From: Candidatus Kuenenia stuttgartensis
GTDB lineage: Bacteria; Planctomycetota; Planctomycetia; Isosphaerales; Isosphaeraceae
Assembly (NCBI GenBank): GCA_945874095.1
Contig: CAMCFM010000258.1
Location: 1 to 6,688 of the forward strand
DNA length: 6,688 nt
Direction: 5' to 3'
Shown here one piece after another: positions 1 to 5,254 of this stretch. A program made the position numbers and the translations under genes. Position 1 is the stretch's first letter, and each line of letters opens with the position of its first letter. Below the pieces are notes generated by a model, which saw only the letters and a program-made list of their open reading frames with translations, ran no database searches and was not told where the DNA came from.

Positions 1-657
1 ACCAAAGTTCACCTTGAAGCCATCAAATACGCCAAAGAAGGCTATAAAATTGTTTTGATCGGGCATGAAGGCCACGACGAAGTGATCGGGACCATGGGCG
101 AGGCCCCTGATTGCATGGTGCTGGTCGAGACCCCTGAGGATGTCCAAAATCTGGAAATTGGCAACCCTGAAAAAATTGCCTATCTGACGCAAACCACTCT
201 CTCAGTCGATGATGCGAATCGGGTGATTGCTGCACTTCGACAAAAATATCCGCAGATTTCCAACCCTCCCAAGGATGATATTTGCTATGCCACCCAAAAT
301 CGTCAGGACGCCGTGCATGTGATCGCCCAAAAGGTCGATCTGGTCCTTGTCCTGGGCTCTCAAAACAGTTCCAACAGCAAACGCCTCGCTGAGATTGCAT
401 TAAGCCTTGGACCTCATGCTCAATTGATCGACGGTGTCGAAGAAATTGATCCAGCCTGGATGAACGGAGTTCAATCCGTCCTCGTAACAGCCGGTGCCAG
501 TGCGCCTGAAGACGTTGTTCAGGAAGTGCTTGAGTATCTTCGTACACGCCACGATGCTGAAATTATCGAAGAAACGGTCAGAGAAGAGAATGTTCACTTC
601 CCTCTGCCAAAAAGCCTCAGGGAACTTGTTCCACTGGAAGCACTTGCGAAGCCCTGA
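1..657 (+). CDS. ispH: 4-hydroxy-3-methylbut-2-enyl diphosphate reductase (IspH/LytB), C-terminal part; 5' end outside window
   Basis: IspH is a [4Fe-4S] enzyme that reductively converts HMBPP to IPP and DMAPP, the last step of the MEP isoprenoid pathway in the cytoplasm. The frame is open from base 1, and 218 residues are visible of a family that is usually about 300 or more. The window begins at TKVH, which in the family directly follows the second cluster cysteine (CPxVTKVH), so that Cys lies just outside. Visible signatures are IGHEGHDEVIGTMGE (residues 20-34, with the His-x-Glu substrate and proton-relay residues at 25-27), QTTLSVDD (64-71), DICYATQNRQ with the third cluster Cys at 95, GSQNSSNSKRL (119-129, substrate-binding Ser/Asn) and VTAGASAPE (162-170). 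The tail ENVHFPLPKSLRE is also family-like. Every conserved catalytic position that falls in the window is intact. A TTG at 55 lies inside the conserved GHEGH region and is not the start. An intrinsic terminator follows the TGA by about 40 bases. Identification is very secure. Confidence 0.97.
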   Translation, partial: TKVHLEAIKYAKEGYKIVLIGHEGHDEVIGTMGEAPDCMVLVETPEDVQNLEIGNPEKIAYLTQTTLSVDDANRVIAALRQKYPQISNPPKDDICYATQNRQDAVHVIAQKVDLVLVLGSQNSSNSKRLAEIALSLGPHAQLIDGVEEIDPAWMNGVQSVLVTAGASAPEDVVQEVLEYLRTRHDAEIIEETVREENVHFPLPKSLRELVPLEALAKP

Positions 658-698
658 CAGGCTTTGATCCAGCGAATCGATTTTAGTCTCATCAATGT

Positions 699-736
699 AA
701 ACGAGCCGTGAAATTTCACGGCTCGTTTGCTTTTTT
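699..736 (+). terminator. Intrinsic terminator after ispH (perfect 30-base palindrome plus T-run)
   Basis: Arm 699-713 (AAACGAGCCGTGAAA) is followed immediately by its exact reverse complement at 714-728, then GC and six Ts (731-736). In RNA this gives a GC-rich stem closed by a small A/U loop and followed by a U-tract, a classic Rho-independent terminator on the plus strand. It lies between the ispH stop (657) and the convergent pyrC stop (759). The stem would also form in the opposite transcript, but no T-run follows on that side, so termination of pyrC there would be weaker. Confidence 0.93.
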
Positions 737-758
737 AATTCGTTTTTCTGACGTTCGA

Positions 759-2072
759 TCAGACCATGACCGTCTCTCTGTGTGGGTCGAGCATGTAACG
801 AAGCTCGCCAGACACTATTGTTCCCACGGCCCGCCCTTTCACATTCCAGCCCTGATAAGGGGTGTTTATGCTTTTGGAACGGAAACCGGCTGTATCAATC
901 GTCCAGGCTCTGTCAGGGTCGATTAAAGTCACATCGGCATCAGCGCCGGGCCTGAGATGGCCTTTATATTGCTGGCGACGAATCAGTTTGGCGGGTTCAA
1001 TCGTGAGTTTTGCAATCACTTCCGGCCATGTCAAAAGTCCAGGCTCGATCAGGCTTGAACGAACAATGGGCATCATGGTTTCAAGGCCGAGGATTCCAAA
1101 TGGAGCCTGATCAAGCTCCCGATTCTTTTTCTCAGGCGCATGGGGAGCATGATCCGTAGCAATCAGGTCGATGGTTCCGTCAATCAGGCCCTGAATTACG
1201 GCTTCAACGTCTCTGGCAGTGCGTAAGGGTGGATTCATCTTGAAGTTCGAATCAAACGTAGCCAGATTTTCATCCGTAAGACTAATGTGGTGAGGGCAAG
1301 CCTCAGCCGTCACACGAATGCCTCTTTTTTTACCCTCACGAACCAATTCGACCGACCTGGCTGTGGATAAATGCTGGATGTGAACATGCCCGCCGGTCAG
1401 TTCTGCCAGCATGATATCACGTGCCACCATGATCTCTTCCGCAACGGGGGGCATTCCAGGCAGCCCCAATCGAAGCGAGACGTCGCCTTCGTTCATCAGC
1501 CCGCCCACGGTCAATTCCATCACCTGACAGTGCTGATAAATCGGAACATCGAACATCTTGCTGTATTCCAGAGCCCGGCGCATCAGTCCAGCATGCGATA
1601 CAGGTGCCCCATCGTCCGTAAATGCGACGGCACCGGCTTCATAGAGCTTGCCCAACTCGGCCAGTTCCTCACCGGCTCGATTCTTCGAAACACAAGCTGA
1701 TGGAAGAACTTGCGCCTTGCCTGCTCGCTTGGCCTGAAGGATCACAAATTCTACAGCGGCAGGAGTATCAATCGGAGGACGTGTGTTTGGCATGCTCACA
1801 ATCGTCGTCCATCCGCCAGCCAAAGCGGCGTCAGCCCCGGTGGCGATCGTTTCGTCTTCCTCGTTACCGGGCTCGCGCAGGTGGACGTGAATGTCAATCA
1901 ATCCTGGTGTGACCAGCAGGCCGGTGGCGTCGATGATTTTGTCAGGAACTGCTCCGGGAGGAGGCTCCAGGCCAACCACACGACTGCCCTCAAGCCAGAG
2001 GTCGGCGATCAGGTCCAGGCCTTGGTCAGGGTCAATCAAACGTCCACCGCGAATGACAGTCAGTCGAGCCAC
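759..2072 (-). CDS. pyrC: Dihydroorotase, type I (PyrC)
   Basis: A zinc amidohydrolase (TIM-barrel superfamily) that cyclises N-carbamoyl-L-aspartate to dihydroorotate, the third step of de novo pyrimidine synthesis. It is 437 residues, normal for bacterial type I enzymes. Motifs in order: DIHVHLREPG with metal ligands H62 and H64; SMPNTRPPID (93-102, substrate Asn96); FTDDG (151-155), where type I enzymes use Asp instead of a carboxylated Lys to bridge metal; H181 in YQHCQ; H234 in IQHLSTARS; KMNPPLR (278-284); and ATDHAPH with catalytic D307. All are present, so this appears to be an active enzyme and not the degenerate PyrX-type paralogue. The start is GTG at 2072-2070, backed by AAAAGG nine bases upstream. 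The gene lies 72 bases downstream of pyrB on the same strand, almost certainly co-transcribed. A dihydropyrimidinase or allantoinase is less likely because of the motif set and the pyrB neighbour. Confidence 0.95.
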   Translation of the reverse strand: MARLTVIRGGRLIDPDQGLDLIADLWLEGSRVVGLEPPPGAVPDKIIDATGLLVTPGLIDIHVHLREPGNEEDETIATGADAALAGGWTTIVSMPNTRPPIDTPAAVEFVILQAKRAGKAQVLPSACVSKNRAGEELAELGKLYEAGAVAFTDDGAPVSHAGLMRRALEYSKMFDVPIYQHCQVMELTVGGLMNEGDVSLRLGLPGMPPVAEEIMVARDIMLAELTGGHVHIQHLSTARSVELVREGKKRGIRVTAEACPHHISLTDENLATFDSNFKMNPPLRTARDVEAVIQGLIDGTIDLIATDHAPHAPEKKNRELDQAPFGILGLETMMPIVRSSLIEPGLLTWPEVIAKLTIEPAKLIRRQQYKGHLRPGADADVTLIDPDRAWTIDTAGFRSKSINTPYQGWNVKGRAVGTIVSGELRYMLDPHRETVMV

Positions 2073-2081
2073 TTTTCAGTA

Positions 2082-2087
2082 CCTTTT
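2082..2087 (-). promoter_or_regulatory. Ribosome binding site of pyrC
   Basis: The minus strand reads AAAAGG, then nine bases, then GTG at 2072. This purine-rich match to the anti-SD supports the GTG start and separate translation of pyrC within the pyrB-pyrC transcript. The rest of the 72-base gap (2073-2144) shows no hairpin or promoter that I can support. Confidence 0.6.
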
Positions 2088-2144
2088 TATGTGCTTATGG
2101 ATTGCGATTCTTGCAGAGTTGTGCTTGCTTCAAAACGACTTGGA

Positions 2145-3104
2145 TCAGTCTGGCAGGGGTGCGGATTTGCCTTGAATCAGGCCCAGAACGGCCATGCGAA
2201 CCGCCAGCCCGTTCGTCACTTGATCCAAAATCGCTGAATGAGGTCCGTCGGCCACTTCAGGAGTCAGTTCCACTCCACGATTGATTGGGCCGGGGGCCAG
2301 GATCAGCATCTCAGGACGCCCCAACTCCATGCGTCGGCGGGTCATTCCATAGAGCTGGAAATACTCCGAAACACTCGGAAAAAGGGCACTTCTTTGACGC
2401 TCAAACTGAATCCTCAGGACGTTCACCACATCCACTTCAGGCAGAATCTCATCCAGATGGTGGTAGACTTCACATCCCAGTTCCGACCATCGGTCAGAGA
2501 CCAGAGTGGGCGGGCCACACAGAACTACGCGTGCGCCTAACTTCTTAAGGGCCCAAATGTTGGATCGTGCTACGCGGGAGTGCAGGATGTCGCCCACCAA
2601 GGCCACTGTCAGACCCTTGATTGTTCCCTTGCGCTGCCGGATGGTCATGATGTCCAGCAGGCCCTGAGTCGGGTGTTCATGGGCCCCGTCACCAGCATTG
2701 ATCACCGACGCATCTGTATATTTGGTCAATAGTTGCGGAGTTCCTGGAACTGAGTGCCGCACGACCAGAATGCGAGCTCCCATCGCCACCAGATTCTGGG
2801 CTGTATCAATGAACGACTCGCCTTTGGAGAGGCTTGAAGAGGATGGCGTGAAGTCGAGCGTATCGGCTGAAAGTCGCCTGGCGGCCAGGCCAAAGCTGGA
2901 CCGTGTCCGAGTCGAATTTTCGAAGAAAAGCTGGGCAACCAAAGTCCCGTTCAGGACATTGTGCTTCAATCGGCCGGCAGCGGAGTGGGCTGCATATTTG
3001 TCGGCCTCATCGAGGAGGAGTGTGATTTCCTCGGCCGATAATTGCTCCAACCCAAGCAGGTGCCTATGCTTCCATACGGGAATGGTGCTGTTGTCGATCG
3101 TCAT
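2145..3104 (-). CDS. pyrB: Aspartate carbamoyltransferase catalytic subunit (PyrB)
   Basis: Condenses carbamoyl phosphate with L-aspartate to give N-carbamoyl-aspartate, the committed step of pyrimidine synthesis, in the cytoplasm. With the start chosen here it has 319 residues. The carbamoyl-phosphate half carries FFENSTRTR (STRTR at 64-68), SSSLSKGES (catalytic-loop Lys94, supplied by a neighbouring subunit), VVRH (116-117) and HEHPTQGLLD (HPTQ at 144-147). The aspartate half carries VGDILHSRVARSN (Arg177), VLRIQFERQ (Arg231, Gln233) and APGPINRGVE (270-279). The set distinguishes it from ornithine carbamoyltransferase. An upstream in-frame ATG at 3146 would add 14 residues unlike the family N-terminus. 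I prefer ATG 3104, which puts the start about ten residues before the usual HRHLLGLEQLS segment, but neither start has a good SD. No pyrI regulatory subunit is in the window; pyrC follows directly. Identity is certain, the start is not. Confidence 0.95.
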   Translation of the reverse strand: MTIDNSTIPVWKHRHLLGLEQLSAEEITLLLDEADKYAAHSAAGRLKHNVLNGTLVAQLFFENSTRTRSSFGLAARRLSADTLDFTPSSSSLSKGESFIDTAQNLVAMGARILVVRHSVPGTPQLLTKYTDASVINAGDGAHEHPTQGLLDIMTIRQRKGTIKGLTVALVGDILHSRVARSNIWALKKLGARVVLCGPPTLVSDRWSELGCEVYHHLDEILPEVDVVNVLRIQFERQRSALFPSVSEYFQLYGMTRRRMELGRPEMLILAPGPINRGVELTPEVADGPHSAILDQVTNGLAVRMAVLGLIQGKSAPLPD

Positions 3105-3200
3105 CTCGCGCCCATGTCGGATTTCAAAGATTGATTTCAGGACCATTTGCCGAGGGAATCACAGCCATATTCGTGTTTCCGGATATCCTGAATCTATGGA

Positions 3201-3214
3201 TCATGCTAGCATGA
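3201..3214. repeat. 14-base perfect palindrome in the divergent control region
   Basis: TCATGCTAGCATGA equals its own reverse complement. It sits roughly midway between the divergent pyrB and DUF1570-like genes and overlaps the candidate minus-strand -10 box, so it could be an operator for a dimeric regulator. A single copy in AT-rich intergenic DNA can also arise by chance. Confidence 0.4.
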
Positions 3215-3232
3215 AAGTGGAAGAATCTGCAA
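3203..3232 (-). promoter_or_regulatory. Possible promoter of the pyrB-pyrC operon
   Basis: On the minus strand TTGCAG (3232-3227) and TAGCAT (3208-3203) are separated by 18 bases, and TGC directly precedes the second box like an extended -10. The matches to the sigma-70 consensus are only partial. The -10-like box lies inside a 14-base perfect palindrome (3201-3214). Transcription from here would give a leader of roughly 50-90 bases before pyrB. I saw no PyrR-type attenuator or terminator hairpin in that leader. Confidence 0.3.
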
Positions 3233-3276
3233 ATAAGAAATAAAGAACTCGATCAGATTCGATGAATGAATCGGTG

Positions 3277-3283
3277 AGGAAGG
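3277..3283 (+). promoter_or_regulatory. Ribosome binding site that decides the start at 3292
   Basis: AGGAAGG ends eight bases before the ATG at 3292. The in-frame ATG at 3262, 30 bases upstream, has no SD-like sequence before it. This favours initiation at 3292, which also places the twin-arginine and hydrophobic segment close to the N-terminus, as expected of a signal peptide. Confidence 0.65.
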
Positions 3284-3291
3284 CAGCTCTC

Positions 3292-4266
3292 ATGATCTTC
3301 AATAGTCGATGTGATTTAAATCGTCGCGACTGGGCGACAGGCCTTTTAAGTACGATTGCTCTAACAAGCCTGAATCCAGCGCAGGGGCAGGATTCGGTAT
3401 CGGTTTCTGATCAGGAAAAAGAGTCGGTGGATGCCGTCCTCCAACGATTCAAGCAAGCTGGCTTGCAATCGCCTCGCGTGGTTCGAAATCGTCGATTCGT
3501 CACCATCGGAACCGCGAAATCCGAGTATGTTCGCCAGGTTCTCCACATTGCCGAGGAAACGGCTGTCGCTTACGAGCGATTTATTGGCGGTTTACGATTG
3601 CCTGTGAAATTCAAAGATCAGCGGCTGACCATTATCGTAGCCGCAAACGCTGGCCAATACAGCCAGCTTTTAGGCGAAAAAAAGGCGAAAAACGAGGGTG
3701 GACATTACGACCTCGATGAAAACTGGCTCGTCACATTTGATCACAGAGGCCGCTCCCGCTCGACTCGATCCGACCTTGAGCGTGCCAATCAAGTCACCAT
3801 GATTCATGAAATCACCCATCAGATCAGTTTCAATTCAGGCCTTTTAAATATCAGGGGCGATGTCCCAATGATCGTGAGTGAAGGGCTTGCCACACTCGCT
3901 GAACCAGCAGGCAATAATATTATTCCTGGATTCGGCGAGCTTAATGCACCTAGACTGGGTGTGATGGCACAGATTATGAAAAAGAATCGAAAAGCCTGGA
4001 TTGGATTAAGCGATTTAATCGCCGACGATTCCGTTTTTGATTCGCCCGACGATAATCTGGTTCAAATGGCCTACAGTCAGTCGTGGCTATTCTGGGATAC
4101 CTTGATTTCCGATCCCAAATCTCGCGAAAAGCTCAATGCGTATCTTCAGCGAATTGATCGAAGATTAAAGCCTGATTATCGTCTAGATGATTTTGTGGCC
4201 GTGATGGGACCACTCAAGACAGTCGAAAGTCAAATGTATGACAGGCGTGAAAGCTTACTCAGATAA
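3292..4266 (+). CDS. Exported HExxH metallopeptidase-like protein, DUF1570 family
   Basis: It has 324 residues from the SD-supported ATG (334 if ATG 3262 is used). The N-terminus looks like an export signal: a short polar lead, Arg-Arg at 11-12 followed by D-W, a hydrophobic run about 14-27 (WATGLLSTIALTSL) and a possible cleavage site near AQG (30-32). This resembles a Tat signal, although a Sec signal is possible. The core has MIHEITHQ, a zinc-binding HExxH at H172-E173-H176, and SEGLATLAE with Glu197 about 20 residues on as the likely third ligand. This is a gluzincin arrangement. YSQSW (Tyr261) farther on matches the aromatic segment common in this family. The HExxH-SEGLA layout and overall length resemble DUF1570 proteins, which are abundant in Planctomycetota and of unknown substrate. 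Zinc binding and proteolysis are inferred. The gene is divergent from pyrB and convergent with the MBL gene, so context gives no functional hint. Confidence 0.8.
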   Translation: MIFNSRCDLNRRDWATGLLSTIALTSLNPAQGQDSVSVSDQEKESVDAVLQRFKQAGLQSPRVVRNRRFVTIGTAKSEYVRQVLHIAEETAVAYERFIGGLRLPVKFKDQRLTIIVAANAGQYSQLLGEKKAKNEGGHYDLDENWLVTFDHRGRSRSTRSDLERANQVTMIHEITHQISFNSGLLNIRGDVPMIVSEGLATLAEPAGNNIIPGFGELNAPRLGVMAQIMKKNRKAWIGLSDLIADDSVFDSPDDNLVQMAYSQSWLFWDTLISDPKSREKLNAYLQRIDRRLKPDYRLDDFVAVMGPLKTVESQMYDRRESLLR

Positions 4267-4273
4267 GGCTTTC
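4249..4273 (+). terminator. Weak hairpin at the end of the DUF1570-like gene
   Basis: GAAAGCTTA (4249-4257) pairs with TAAGGCTTTC (4264-4273) through nine base pairs with one bulged G, leaving a six-base loop. The stem overlaps the TAA stop. No T-run follows on either strand, so it is at best a poor intrinsic terminator in the 31-base convergent gap before the MBL stop at 4298. It may only be an RNA 3'-end structure. Confidence 0.3.
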
Positions 4274-4297
4274 CACCTGCCCACAATTGCAGACGAT

Positions 4298-5080
4298 TTA
4301 CGAAGGAAGTACGCCGCGTGTCAATTCATCTTCCCAGTTATCGAGCAGGGGCCAGTCGATGGCGCATGTGCCGAAATCTGACATGTGTAGATAACTTTCG
4401 AGACGCTGAATGGTCGCCTCAATCAGAGCATTGTCCTTGCGGAATATTGGCCCATGCGATGGTAAAAGCCATTTGGCATCGCAGGCCTGAATCCGCTTCA
4501 GGCTCTTAATATAATCGACAATATTTGAACCATGGTGAGCATCAATCACACCAACGCATCCATCACGAAAAATATTGTCGCCTGAGAAGAGTAAATCGCC
4601 CATCCGGAACGAGAGTTGGCCTTCCGTATGTCCTGGAGTGCTCCAGACTTCCAGCGTTTTATCGCCCACCTTTAACAGTTGGCCTTCTTCAAGAGTGATG
4701 TCCACTTTGCAGGGCTGAATCGGAATCAAAATGTTTTGGGCATCGATGCGAGCGTAAGTTGCAATTTCATCGCCGGTTTCAAGAGGATGGACTGACTTTG
4801 GATGCGCTGCGACTTTGCATTTCAAAATTTCGCGGGCACGAGAAAGAGCCTGAACGTGATCTGCATCGGCGTGCGAGGCGATCACCATCTTGCAGTCTGA
4901 AAGACGAAAATTCATCTGACGGATCATTTCCAGAACGTCCGTCAAATCATCCAGAAAACCTACGTCAATCAATACATATTCTGATCCACCGTCGATCAGA
5001 TAAATATTCACGCCAAGCCTTCGACGGGCTTGCACGTTCATCTCAATAACCCCAGGAAAAACATAGACGCGTTCGAGCAT
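4298..5080 (-). CDS. Metallo-beta-lactamase-fold hydrolase, substrate unknown
   Basis: A 260-residue single-domain protein of the MBL/glyoxalase II-like fold with no signal peptide, so probably cytoplasmic. The metal motifs are ordered as in the family: SHADADH (H70, D72, D74, H75), STPGHTEG (H151), FSGDNIF (bridging D168) and LPSHGP (H209). The first motif is HxDxDH and not the usual HxHxDH, because Asp72 stands where the second His normally is; the remaining ligands are present. This variant occurs in other MBL hydrolases, so a dinuclear or altered metal site remains plausible. The N-terminal strands (NIYLIDGGSEYVLIDVGF) and the C-terminal helix are typical. I chose ATG 5080 over GTG 5092 because GAGG lies six bases before it and MLERVYVFPGVIE is a natural N-terminus. 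Thiolesterase, lactonase or phosphodiesterase activity cannot be separated from sequence alone. Neighbours do not help. Confidence 0.88.
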   Translation of the reverse strand: MLERVYVFPGVIEMNVQARRRLGVNIYLIDGGSEYVLIDVGFLDDLTDVLEMIRQMNFRLSDCKMVIASHADADHVQALSRAREILKCKVAAHPKSVHPLETGDEIATYARIDAQNILIPIQPCKVDITLEEGQLLKVGDKTLEVWSTPGHTEGQLSFRMGDLLFSGDNIFRDGCVGVIDAHHGSNIVDYIKSLKRIQACDAKWLLPSHGPIFRKDNALIEATIQRLESYLHMSDFGTCAIDWPLLDNWEDELTRGVLPS

Positions 5081-5086
5081 TCTTCG

Positions 5087-5090
5087 CCTC
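5087..5090 (-). promoter_or_regulatory. Ribosome binding site that decides the MBL start
   Basis: The minus strand reads GAGG, then six bases, then ATG at 5080. The alternative GTG at 5092 overlaps this SD and has no purine-rich site of its own, so the ATG is favoured and the protein is four residues shorter than the longest frame. Confidence 0.5.
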
Positions 5091-5134
5091 ACTCAGATTC
5101 AATTGAACCGATGGGTCCAATCGCAGGACAGGAC

Positions 5135-5165
5135 CTTATACTAATGTATCCATCATCTGATACAA
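5135..5165 (-). promoter_or_regulatory. Possible promoter of the MBL gene
   Basis: The minus strand has TATAAG (5140-5135), five of six matches to the -10 consensus, and a poor TTGTAT-like element about 19 bases upstream. A six-base inverted repeat (TGTATC at 5145-5150 and GATACA at 5159-5164, eight bases apart) lies across the spacer and -35 area. The position, about 55 bases before the start codon, is reasonable. A promoter is plausible because a 165-base gap separates this gene from recJ, but the -35 is weak. Confidence 0.3.
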
Positions 5166-5218
5166 AGGGGGCACCGGCACAATCCGTGGTATATCGCAAT
5201 ATTAAACATGTTGGCGAT

Positions 5219-5254
5219 GGAGTTTAACCAAACCCCTTCCGGGCCTTAAACTCC
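5219..5254 (-). terminator. Hairpin overlapping the recJ stop codon
   Basis: TTAAACTCC (5246-5254) and GGAGTTTAA (5219-5227) form a perfect nine-base stem around an 18-base G-rich loop in the recJ transcript. The 5' arm contains the recJ TAA. No T-run follows the stem, so it is not a canonical intrinsic terminator. It could assist termination or protect the 3' end of the recJ mRNA before the separately promoted MBL gene. Confidence 0.4.

Noticed and set aside
23..597. Minus-strand open frames opposite ispH (174 and 65 codons)
   Set aside because: They are antisense to unambiguous IspH motifs and have no SD or family resemblance.
708..926. Plus-strand open frame of 72 codons running from the ispH terminator into antisense pyrC
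   Set aside because: It begins inside the terminator stem and overlaps the well-supported pyrC coding sequence. No SD and no recognisable motif.
1371..2284. Several overlapping plus-strand open frames of about 60-175 codons
   Set aside because: All lie opposite pyrC and pyrB. Their translations are low-complexity-like and match no family, as expected of antisense shadows.
2698..3243. Plus-strand open frame of 181 codons opposite the pyrB 5' half
   Set aside because: It is the complement of highly conserved PyrB active-site coding sequence (STRTR, SLSKGES), and its product has no recognisable domain.
5030..5227. Plus-strand 65-codon open frame crossing the recJ-MBL gap
   Set aside because: It starts inside antisense MBL and its stop falls in the recJ hairpin. 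No SD, no motif and no hydrophobic segment, so a small protein is not supported.
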